Assembly: GCF_900166585.1 (NCBI RefSeq)
Contig: NZ_FVZC01000008.1
Location: 1-64,000, forward strand
Direction of reading: 5' to 3'
Length of the DNA: 64,000 bases
From: Mesobacillus jeotgali
Lineage (GTDB): Bacteria; Bacillota; Bacilli; Bacillales; Cytobacillaceae
The notes beneath the pieces were generated by a model. The model had not been told where the DNA came from, did not search any database, and saw only the letters and a list, made by a program, of their open reading frames with translations. A program made the translations under genes and the position numbers. Shown here piece by piece: positions 47,796-56,338 of the stretch; position 1 is the stretch's first letter; every line of letters begins with the position of its first letter.

Positions 47796-48752
47796 ATTAC
47801 TATTTTAGGAACAGAAAAAATTACGGTACAAACATTTGACTGTTTTAAAGTTCATTCGATTGAAGATAATTACTCATTCTGTCATATAGAAATTGAGGAC
47901 AGCCCTGTCTTTTATGAAAAGCTATTTGATTATTTTTTTGCTGAAGATAAACTGATTAAGTATTGTGAGCATATGTCTAGGATTAAATTTACACCCTCTG
48001 TCAAACACTTTGTGATCCTGTTTAAGCATCTTCAGACATATATTGACGATTTTAATCAGACAAAGGAAGTTACAGAAGTAGAAGATTTGCTAATTTCAAT
48101 ATTAAAAGAAGAGCATGGGTTAGAGGATAAGGATGGTAAAAAATATGTTCGGTTAGACAAGATGGGGAAAATGGGAGAATATCTATTTTGTTGTTTGTTA
48201 TCAGATTTCTTCAATTTTGATTGTATTCTTCCTAAGGTTCATTTACAAACAGACCCTAATATGAACGTCTATGGAATAGATACCCTGTTCTATTCAGAAA
48301 AGGATCATTTAATATTGTTTGGTGAGTCAAAGCTAAGTTTAAAGCTTGATAATGGACTAAATTTAATTAAAAAATCATTAAAGGATTACGAGAAACAAGT
48401 GTCTGATGAGTTTAATATTGTTCTTAGTAATAGAGTTTACAAGGATAGGCTGTACAGGTTCAATGAAATATATGGAGATGTAACAGAAATAAGCATAAAT
48501 ATTGACGATTTTATAAAAAAAGCAAATATCACTCAAATTGGTGTTCCAATATTTATTGCACATGGCACTGAATTTGAAGCTGAGGATATAATATTTAAAT
48601 TAAAGAAACTGAAAAAGAACAAGTTATTTAACTTAGAAACGAAATATTACTCCATTTCTTTGCCTATTGTAAATAAAAATAAATTAGTTGCAACATTCAC
48701 AAAAAAAATAAGGGAAAGAGAGGATTATTACAAAAATGAAGCCACTAAATAG
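47796..48752 (+). CDS. hamA: HamA, Hachiman anti-phage nuclease (DUF1837)
   Basis: HamA is the effector nuclease of Hachiman, unleashed when HamB senses damaged or phage DNA. The frame is open from 47793, and coding-like sequence (ILGTEKITVQTFDCFKVHSIED) runs well before the first ATG at 47973. TAA lies at 47790. AGGGGGTG ends 6 nt before ATT 47796, so I infer an ATT start, giving 318 residues. The PD-(D/E)xK-type core is seen in the second half: KMGEYLFCCLLSDFF, GID (Asp about 162) and FGESK (Glu about 177, Lys about 179). It overlaps hamB by 17 nt. Confidence 0.75.
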   Translation: MTILGTEKITVQTFDCFKVHSIEDNYSFCHIEIEDSPVFYEKLFDYFFAEDKLIKYCEHMSRIKFTPSVKHFVILFKHLQTYIDDFNQTKEVTEVEDLLISILKEEHGLEDKDGKKYVRLDKMGKMGEYLFCCLLSDFFNFDCILPKVHLQTDPNMNVYGIDTLFYSEKDHLILFGESKLSLKLDNGLNLIKKSLKDYEKQVSDEFNIVLSNRVYKDRLYRFNEIYGDVTEISINIDDFIKKANITQIGVPIFIAHGTEFEAEDIIFKLKKLKKNKLFNLETKYYSISLPIVNKNKLVATFTKKIREREDYYKNEATK

Positions 48753-50799
48753 TCCTCAGGTATTAAGAGAAAAATATATTAGAGAATTGAATAAAGCTAA
48801 AAATACAACATTGCGGGCGAAAGAGTTGGCAGATGACTTATTTGCGCTAGATTTGACGGTCTATTCCCAGAATTTTTCTTTTAGATCTATAGTGTATAAT
48901 TCATTTGCTGTGTCTGAGATAGATGAGAAGATCTCCATGCATCCAGAACAACTACAAATTATCTCAAAAATAAGAGAGAATGCAGCAACCATCATCAGTG
49001 CTCCAACAAGCTTTGGCAAAACTTTTTGTATATTTGAATATATTGTAAAGTACTATCCCAAGAATGTGGTACTTATAGTTCCAACATTGGCATTAGTAGA
49101 TGAGTACTTTAAAAAGATTATAAAGAAGTATAAAGATAAATTTTATAAGTATAAAATTCATACAAGCTTAAATGAAGAAAAAGTGTATGACTTTAATAAC
49201 TATAATATTTTTATACTTACACACGATAGAGTTGTGCAGGAGGCAAACTATCATATAATTAACGAGATAGATTTTTTAGTTATTGATGAAGTATATAAAT
49301 TAGAAACAGATAAGCGGAATGATAGAGTTCTAGTGTTAAACATGGCGTATTATTATTTATCGAAAAAAGCAAAAAAATATGTTCTATTGGCGCCGTTTAT
49401 TAAAGAAGTTAATGACATAGAAAAATTAGAGAAATTACCCGTTTTTTATGGTTCTGATTACTCACCAGTAGTTAATGATGTGAAGACTTTCAATATATTG
49501 CAGGAGCAAGACAGATTCAATGAATGTACGAGAATCATAAAATCATTAGGTGAAAATGATAAAACCCTAATATATTTCCCAACGGTTAATAGCATGTATA
49601 AATACATTAACACAGTTATTGCGTTGGAGCCAAAAATACAAAATCTAGTTGATAGTGATTTGTCTTTTTTTATTGAGTGGGCAAAAGAAGAAATTCATGA
49701 AGATTGGTGCTTAATAAAAGCATTAGAAAGAGGCTATTTAATACATAATGGTCAGATTCCAATGGGAACAAGAATGTTCCAGTTAGATTATTATGAGCAA
49801 AGTGATTTGTTTAATAAAATGCTATGTACTTCTACTTTGTTAGAAGGAGTTAATACTACAGCAAAAAATATTATAATCACTAAACCATCAAGGATTTCAA
49901 ATAGTCCAGGGGACCATTTTTCAGCATTTGACTTTTTTAATTTGGTGGGACGAACAGGTAGACTGCATCAACACTATATTGGTGATGCTTACTACATTAA
50001 ATCTCCTAACGATCCAGAGTACAGAAAGGCAGATGCAATTAAAAGTATCCGATTTGAAGTTACTGATGCAAGTAAAGATATAGATATACAGAAAGGTGAA
50101 GTCGAAAAGTATCAAGATGTTTTAGATTTTCTAGCAGTATTAAAAATTTCAAAGGAAGATTATTTGGAGAACATTGGATCTAAAGTTAGATTTGATACAG
50201 TTGTAGATTTGTATAATAACTATACCATCAGCAAAGAGAAACTATTATCTCAATTACAATTTCTAAGAGATAATGATCGGGCAGGCAGATATCGTTTAGT
50301 CGAAATACTGTACAGTATTTGTGAGAAAAAACAAAATGTTAAATTAGAATCTAATTTAATCAATAATTTGCTCAATAAACAGAGACCACGTATAAAAAAA
50401 GTAGTAGATGATACAAGTAAATTTTTTAATAAAATGGATATAGATCATTTAATAGCCACAGCAATCAAGCTTAAGATGAGTTATATAGAGCATACTTTTT
50501 ATAGTAGGGTTTCAATAATTAAATATTTTTTAGAGAAAGAAAATGTTAAAGCGGAATTAGTAGATATTTTAGATAAAAAAATCTTAAATGCAATTGAATA
50601 TCTATATTTTTCACAAGTTAAGCATAAGAAAATGTTGTTGGACTTAGGTATTTATGAAAGAGATATTAATAATATAATTAAAGTAATTGGTGATGATTTT
50701 GATGATGCTTTTGAACTGAAACAAAGATTATCATCAAATATCACATCATTTAAAGACATAAGTTATCTTTCTAGGTATGTAATTAGAAATATGATTTAA
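48736..50799 (+). CDS. hamB: HamB, Hachiman helicase
   Basis: A 687-residue superfamily 2 helicase. Walker A is ISAPTSFGKTF (residues about 87-97), the Walker B motif reads VIDEVYK (DEVY at 184-187 rather than DEAH), and C-terminal motifs include STLLEGVNTTAKNIII and LVGRTGRLHQH (GRTGR 405-409). The pairing with a DUF1837 gene, with overlapping starts, identifies Hachiman. The C-terminal 250 residues are helical and unrecognised. The gene is AT-rich compared with rlmH, as expected for acquired DNA. Confidence 0.82.
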   Translation: MKPLNSPQVLREKYIRELNKAKNTTLRAKELADDLFALDLTVYSQNFSFRSIVYNSFAVSEIDEKISMHPEQLQIISKIRENAATIISAPTSFGKTFCIFEYIVKYYPKNVVLIVPTLALVDEYFKKIIKKYKDKFYKYKIHTSLNEEKVYDFNNYNIFILTHDRVVQEANYHIINEIDFLVIDEVYKLETDKRNDRVLVLNMAYYYLSKKAKKYVLLAPFIKEVNDIEKLEKLPVFYGSDYSPVVNDVKTFNILQEQDRFNECTRIIKSLGENDKTLIYFPTVNSMYKYINTVIALEPKIQNLVDSDLSFFIEWAKEEIHEDWCLIKALERGYLIHNGQIPMGTRMFQLDYYEQSDLFNKMLCTSTLLEGVNTTAKNIIITKPSRISNSPGDHFSAFDFFNLVGRTGRLHQHYIGDAYYIKSPNDPEYRKADAIKSIRFEVTDASKDIDIQKGEVEKYQDVLDFLAVLKISKEDYLENIGSKVRFDTVVDLYNNYTISKEKLLSQLQFLRDNDRAGRYRLVEILYSICEKKQNVKLESNLINNLLNKQRPRIKKVVDDTSKFFNKMDIDHLIATAIKLKMSYIEHTFYSRVSIIKYFLEKENVKAELVDILDKKILNAIEYLYFSQVKHKKMLLDLGIYERDINNIIKVIGDDFDDAFELKQRLSSNITSFKDISYLSRYVIRNMI

Positions 50800-50800
50800 T

Positions 50801-50839
50801 ATTAAAAGAGAAGTGGAAGATGACCACTTCTCTTTTAAT
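50801..50839. terminator. Bidirectional terminator between hamB and the type ISP gene
   Basis: A perfect 16-bp stem, ATTAAAAGAGAAGTGG (50801-50816) / CCACTTCTCTTTTAAT (50824-50839) with a 7-nt loop, between converging genes. Both arms provide U-rich ends. Confidence 0.9.
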
Positions 50840-50961
50840 GTATGTAGTAAGGTTGCTCCTACTACATCTTGTCTACCCATTTTAAAGTTAATAAGTTTTC
50901 CTATTCCTAAAAAATCATTGGAAATTTCAAATCAACACTATCCATGGCTAGTATTACAAAT

Positions 50962-53900
50962 CTAATCTATAATTTCAAACGATGGCAAACTGTTCACTAA
51001 ATCTACCGTTTGAACAGAAACGTTGATTACACGCAGTAGCAAATTAAAAATGTAACGCTCATCATCAGTATAAAGGTTAGGATCGTCCACAATTCCTGAC
51101 TTATTATCTGTTTTTACTTGATACTGGTCAATGATCCATTCTATTGCTGGTTTACCGTTTACTACATACTCATAAGCCTTTACAGGAATCTCAGAGATAG
51201 TTAGGTCAGCATTGAAAACGATCTTATCAAGTACCCCTTTTTTAGGGTGCTTCATTTTCTTAACCTTGTAGGAAGGGTTAGTCTTACCTTCAATAACAAC
51301 GTCTGAATATGGTTCAACAGTCTCGTAATTTAGATGTAAATCAATTAACTTTTTACCAATTTCGGATACCGTATATGCTTGCTTAATTATTGGAATTTTA
51401 GGTAAATCTTTAATCAAATTGTTTTGGTACTTTTCGCGATATTCATTTGAATGCAAAATTCCATAAACATAAGCAAATGCATCATATCCCCTTAACCCTA
51501 AAGAGGTTTCGAAGGTCTCATTTAAATTTGAATTTTCTTCAAATAGTGCATTCTTGTCTATAAAATTATATAGTTCAAAATGTCTCCCTTTATCCAACAT
51601 ATTGTAATTTGGTGGAGTATTCGTTACGAATGCAGAAAATCCTTTTTTAGTGCCAGCTCCCGATACACTAATCATTATGTTCCCATCAATCAAAGATTGA
51701 TCAAATTTTCTAGGATACTCAAGAATATCACGATTGTAATATAGGTGTTTTTTTACAAAAGGATAATACATGCTCTTAACAACAGCATCATTTCCTAATT
51801 TTTTAATAACCTTATTAGAATTTAGTTTATTCTTAAGAGATCTACTCCAACTAACAAATCCTTCATCCGTATTCAGAAGAGCGATTTTCTCTTGATCTGA
51901 TTTTGAAGATAGTCTTTGGACCTCCAAATTATAATTATCAATCATTCGCTCAGCGTTATTTTTAACTGTTGAAGGAGAAAAATTATAAACCCAACTATCC
52001 CTGTTAGACTGTATTCCATCTTGTTTAAGGTAAAAAATATCACCTAAAATACTTTGATACTCTCCATACTGCTCGTCTCTTTGATTTATCCAATCGTTAT
52101 TTTTATCAGGAACAACAGAAGTCCACTCAATTCCTTTAATAGAAACAGTTTGTGCAAGACGTGAAAGTTTCTCTTCACGACTTAAATAATCTCCTATATC
52201 ATGATAATAAATTGCATGATTATCAGATCCATCTTTTACAAGTAATGTGATGGATATTGGCGTTCTTGTACCTTCACCAAATACATTTCCTGCTTCTTTT
52301 TTACGTTGTTCACCTGAGGTTCTTGCATCCCCTCTAAGATTAAATACATAAATGGAATTAAACTCTTCAACCCAACATTTTCTTAAACCATCAGCACTCT
52401 GGCTATCAATAAATTGACCATTAGTGACTAATGCTATTACACCTTTTTTACCAATCCTATCTGTTGCCCATCTAAAAGCCTTTATATAAGTGTCATAAAT
52501 CCCTCTGATAGATTTAGATTTTGAAAATTTAGCATAAGTATTTCCAATTGAATTATCCAACACGGGATAACTCTGATTTTTAGTACTTTCATTTTCGCTC
52601 TTGGCTCCAACAGAATAAGGTGGATTCCCAATTATTGCAAATATAGACTCTTTACGTTGCTTTTCAAGACGATCATTGTTCTCACCAAACAATTCATCCT
52701 CAAACGACTGTTCTTTTTCAGTGCTTTCAAACGTATCAGTCAAAACAATACCCTCAAACGGCTTATAGTCACCTTTCATAATTGAATGGAATGTTTCCTC
52801 AATGTTAATCGCCGCAATATAATAGCTTAACAGAATGATTTCATTTGCATGAAGTTCATACGTGTACTTGCGCAGCAAATCTTCTTTTGAAATCAATCCA
52901 CTTTGCAATAATCGAACAATAAATGTACCAGTACCAGTAAAAGGATCAAGGATGTGAACCCCTTCATCACTAATTGACTGACCAAAATGATTCTTCAATA
53001 CATCTTCAACTGAATTAATTATAAAATCTACTACCTCTACAGGTGTAAATACAATTCCTAAACGTTCAGTCGTTTCTTTAAATCCCACCTTAAAGAACTT
53101 ATCATATAGCTGAATAATAATGTCTTGTTTGGCTTTGAGATTGTCAATACCCTCAGCACGAATACGAACACTTTCATAGAAATCTTCTAAACGATCCTGT
53201 TCTTTCACAAGACCTTGTTCATCCATAACTTTTAACACAGCATCCATTGCTCGTGAGACAGGGTTATCGTTTGCAAAGCTATATGAATCAAACAATGCCT
53301 CAAATACTGGCTTTGTAATTAGGTGTTGAGCTAACATCTCAACTGCTTGTTGCTCTGAAATAGCACCATTAATGTTGTGACGTAGCCCTGAAATGAATTT
53401 TTGAAAGGCTGTATATGCCTCACTACTTTTATCCTCTATCATCACACGGATACGCATCATGTGCTGTTGTGCAATTTCAGCAACATCCTTTGACCAATCT
53501 TCCCAATACCTTACATTTCCAACTTTCTTCACTATTTTTCCATATATCGCTCGTTCAATGTCCGAGAAATCTTCTTCATCGAGCCCTAGAGTTAACTGTT
53601 CTGTTTGAGGCTCTGCAATGGTAAATCCGCCTTCACTTTCATCAGGAGCGGAGCCCACTCCAATAACTTGTAATTGTTCAGGCTTTTTTTTGTTCAGCTC
53701 TAATTTATTAATCGTTGCATCAAATCGTTCATCTAGTGAACGCAAAGCATTTAAAACGTCCCAAACTACTTGATATTTCTCATTTTTATTTAAGACAGTA
53801 GTTTCATCAACACCAGCTGGTATACCAATTGGAAGAATGACATAACCATAATCTTTACCTTCTGCTTTACGCATAACACGTCCAACAGCCTGGGCAATAT

Positions 53901-55671
53901 CAATGCGTGATTTGCGAGGTTTCAAGAACATAACAGCGTCCAAATCAGGTACGTCTACACCTTCTGTAAGGAATCTTGCATTTGAAAGGATACGGCATGT
54001 GTTCTGTGGAACATCAGCTTTTAACCATGAAATTTTCTCATTCTTTTGCAGCGCATTCATTGATCCATCAGCATGATCTATTTCAACACGAACTGGTTCC
54101 CTTTGATCCCCTGACTCATTAATATACATATCCACGACTTCAGTAAACATTTCTTTAATCAATTTTGACTCTCGAATAGTTCCAGCAAAAGCAATCGCAC
54201 GTTTCATGGGATTAGCGGATATTACGTTAGAATTACTTTTACGCTTAATTAGTCCATTCCAACAACCAATAATTTTAGTTACATCATCAAATTTTAGCTC
54301 ATCATCATCTTTACTTGCTAACATTGATTGAAAGCGGCGAGCAATTACTTCTTCATCTACAGCAAGAACCATTACCTTATAATCAGTTAAAATGCCTTTG
54401 TTTACTGCATCTCCAAAACCAATTCGATAAAACTCTTGACCATAAATATCTTCATCATTCATATCTGCAATAACCACAGACATTTCATCCGCTTTTTGTT
54501 TTGCATCTTCACCATAGATACGAGGAGTAGCTGTTTGATAGAGTCGTTTCTTAGCCTTAATATTGTCATTACTATGCACTTTCACAAAGGCACTTGCTTC
54601 TTTTCCTGACTCTGTTGCACCAGTAGTACGATGGGCTTCATCACAGACAACTAAGTCAAAATCATAGAAACCATTCTTTTGAGCATCACTAATTACATCG
54701 ATTGACTGATACGTTGAAAACACGACTAAAAACTTACTTTGACTCTCAGCCTTTTCAATATCTTTTTGACGATCCAGTAACTTTTGATAGTCAGTTGTGG
54801 CTGGATATCCTAAATCTGCTGCAGCAATATCCTCAATCTCATTTTCACCTTTTACTTTCTTCGTAACTTTTCTATCCGAACACACAGCAAAAGTATCCAT
54901 ATCCTCACGATACTTGGAATCAGCAGTCCATCCTCTTAAAGATTGAGAAAGCAACTGAATACTAGGAACAAGATACAATATCCTAAATGGACCGTTTTTC
55001 TTCGCTGCCATTTCTTCTGCAATTACCATAGAAGTATAGGTTTTACCTGTACCAGGAGCCATAATCAACTTTCCACGATCAGCAGTTTCAAAACCATTTA
55101 CTACTGCCTCAATTGCTGGAATCTGATGGGGACGTGGTTGCTTAGCTGATTTCAATTCAACTTTCTTTGGTTTCTCCACTGAGAATTTTGACCAATCAAT
55201 CTCACTTTCACGCAGTTGGGACAATCCAATACGTGCAATGTTCTTATTGCGGTATAAGAGTGCATCGTTTGCATTAATACTCCATTTATCAGTTGAAGTA
55301 ACAATAATTCCTTCTGCATAATAACTCTTACCTACTTCGTTTAGAAAAGAATCAATATGTGACTTTTGAATTGTAGTATCTTTGGAGTAGTACTTACATT
55401 GAATAGCAATCAAATCACCAGTTTCCCTATTACGTGCTACTAAGTCTACACCTGTATCTTTCTTAGGAATACCATACTCATCAGGTACATTTCCTAACAT
55501 CCAAATTTCATCAAATAATCTTGCATACATAGGTTCATGTTTCAAATACGCAGTAACCAACAATTCAAAAAGTGTTCCTCTATCACGCTGTACCATGTCT
55601 TCACGTTCTAAATCATGAATAATCTTATCAAATGAATGTGTTTTTGCCTGATATACAGCAGTTTCTTCCAT
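50962..55671 (-). CDS. Type ISP restriction-modification enzyme (single polypeptide)
   Basis: A 1569-residue enzyme matching the architecture and length of LlaGI/LlaBIII type ISP enzymes, which cut, translocate and methylate in one chain. An Mrr-like nuclease lies at about 35-125 (DTGVDL with Asp76, then QCK at 91-93). The SF2 translocase has Walker A APGTGKT (205-211), DEAH (344-347) and QAVGRVMRK (about 594-602). The N6-adenine methyltransferase has LDPFTGTGTF (908-917) and NPPYS (1016-1020). The rest (about 1150-1569) should be target recognition. Start ATG 55671 behind GGAGGG. No separate methylase or specificity gene is needed. Confidence 0.88.
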   Translation of the reverse strand: MEETAVYQAKTHSFDKIIHDLEREDMVQRDRGTLFELLVTAYLKHEPMYARLFDEIWMLGNVPDEYGIPKKDTGVDLVARNRETGDLIAIQCKYYSKDTTIQKSHIDSFLNEVGKSYYAEGIIVTSTDKWSINANDALLYRNKNIARIGLSQLRESEIDWSKFSVEKPKKVELKSAKQPRPHQIPAIEAVVNGFETADRGKLIMAPGTGKTYTSMVIAEEMAAKKNGPFRILYLVPSIQLLSQSLRGWTADSKYREDMDTFAVCSDRKVTKKVKGENEIEDIAAADLGYPATTDYQKLLDRQKDIEKAESQSKFLVVFSTYQSIDVISDAQKNGFYDFDLVVCDEAHRTTGATESGKEASAFVKVHSNDNIKAKKRLYQTATPRIYGEDAKQKADEMSVVIADMNDEDIYGQEFYRIGFGDAVNKGILTDYKVMVLAVDEEVIARRFQSMLASKDDDELKFDDVTKIIGCWNGLIKRKSNSNVISANPMKRAIAFAGTIRESKLIKEMFTEVVDMYINESGDQREPVRVEIDHADGSMNALQKNEKISWLKADVPQNTCRILSNARFLTEGVDVPDLDAVMFLKPRKSRIDIAQAVGRVMRKAEGKDYGYVILPIGIPAGVDETTVLNKNEKYQVVWDVLNALRSLDERFDATINKLELNKKKPEQLQVIGVGSAPDESEGGFTIAEPQTEQLTLGLDEEDFSDIERAIYGKIVKKVGNVRYWEDWSKDVAEIAQQHMMRIRVMIEDKSSEAYTAFQKFISGLRHNINGAISEQQAVEMLAQHLITKPVFEALFDSYSFANDNPVSRAMDAVLKVMDEQGLVKEQDRLEDFYESVRIRAEGIDNLKAKQDIIIQLYDKFFKVGFKETTERLGIVFTPVEVVDFIINSVEDVLKNHFGQSISDEGVHILDPFTGTGTFIVRLLQSGLISKEDLLRKYTYELHANEIILLSYYIAAINIEETFHSIMKGDYKPFEGIVLTDTFESTEKEQSFEDELFGENNDRLEKQRKESIFAIIGNPPYSVGAKSENESTKNQSYPVLDNSIGNTYAKFSKSKSIRGIYDTYIKAFRWATDRIGKKGVIALVTNGQFIDSQSADGLRKCWVEEFNSIYVFNLRGDARTSGEQRKKEAGNVFGEGTRTPISITLLVKDGSDNHAIYYHDIGDYLSREEKLSRLAQTVSIKGIEWTSVVPDKNNDWINQRDEQYGEYQSILGDIFYLKQDGIQSNRDSWVYNFSPSTVKNNAERMIDNYNLEVQRLSSKSDQEKIALLNTDEGFVSWSRSLKNKLNSNKVIKKLGNDAVVKSMYYPFVKKHLYYNRDILEYPRKFDQSLIDGNIMISVSGAGTKKGFSAFVTNTPPNYNMLDKGRHFELYNFIDKNALFEENSNLNETFETSLGLRGYDAFAYVYGILHSNEYREKYQNNLIKDLPKIPIIKQAYTVSEIGKKLIDLHLNYETVEPYSDVVIEGKTNPSYKVKKMKHPKKGVLDKIVFNADLTISEIPVKAYEYVVNGKPAIEWIIDQYQVKTDNKSGIVDDPNLYTDDERYIFNLLLRVINVSVQTVDLVNSLPSFEIID

Positions 55672-55961
55672 ATATTTATATCCCTCCAGATAACATTTGA
55701 ATTCAAGTAATGTCTAACTCAATTTTATCATACAAGCTAAATAGTAAATAGATTGGAAAAATTTCAAGCACTTTACTAACCCTCTCATAATTTTGAAGAA
55801 ATTACCTCATACTCCACTTTTGCAATTCTGGATATGCGTATTTAAATCCAAAGTATACTATCTGTCTAGTCAATTATTATGTATATATATTATATAATTG
55901 ATGCCTATGCCGATAGGCAATCCTCATGAGAGTTAGGAACATAGAGGGGCACAAAAGAAAG
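55672..55961. other. Gene-free stretch with hairpin upstream of the type ISP gene
   Basis: About 290 AT-rich bp that must hold the minus-strand promoter of the type ISP gene. The only structure I see is TGCCTAT (55902-55908) / ATAGGCA (55913-55919), a 7-bp inverted repeat with a 4-nt centre and no T run, which could be an operator. No gene is supportable. Confidence 0.4.
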
Positions 55962-55987
55962 TCTCACTTAGACCATGCTAAGTGAGA
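55962..55987 (-). terminator. Terminator of the excisionase-type gene
   Basis: TCTCACTTAG (55962-55971) and CTAAGTGAGA (55978-55987) form a perfect 10-bp stem; on the minus strand CTTTCTTTTG follows. It abuts the stop codon of the HTH gene. Confidence 0.85.
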
Positions 55988-56167
55988 TCATCTGCATTTA
56001 TTAAAAATAAATTCTTCTAACGACGTTCTTGGTATTCTCCAAGACCTTCCTACTCTAAATCCTTTTATTTCCCCGTTATTCAGCAATTTGTAAGCATAAT
56101 TCCTTCCAATATAAAGTGCTTCCATTAATTCTTCTATAGTTAGGATATCATTTTGCATTTCAAACAT
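55988..56167 (-). CDS. Excisionase-family HTH DNA-binding protein
   Basis: A 59-residue protein with the MerR/AlpA-like excisionase fold: DILTIEELMEALYIGRNYAY, then GEIKGFRVGRSWRIP and SLEEFIFN. ATG 56167 is preferred (GGTGG five nt upstream); GTG 56176 is in frame. Such proteins act as recombination directionality factors or small repressors. It is divergent from the 479-residue gene and upstream, in the same orientation, of the type ISP gene, but separated from it by a terminator. Confidence 0.8.
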   Translation of the reverse strand: MFEMQNDILTIEELMEALYIGRNYAYKLLNNGEIKGFRVGRSWRIPRTSLEEFIFNKCR

Positions 56168-56338
56168 TACTTCCACCGCCTTCTAGTCCTTTTTAGATTA
56201 TTGTTGCTTTTTATTGATTAACAAAGGTTCATTATCACCTTGTTAAACATTCCCTACAAGCCAGAGAAACTATATTTGCATTGGTAAATTAATAAAAAGT
56301 ATATTTGTAATATCTGAATGTATTTTAAGAGGTGTAAA

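Noticed and set aside
47973-48752. hamA start at ATG 47973
   Set aside because: Fifty-nine in-frame codons of protein-like sequence and a good ribosome binding site lie upstream, so this would truncate the protein.
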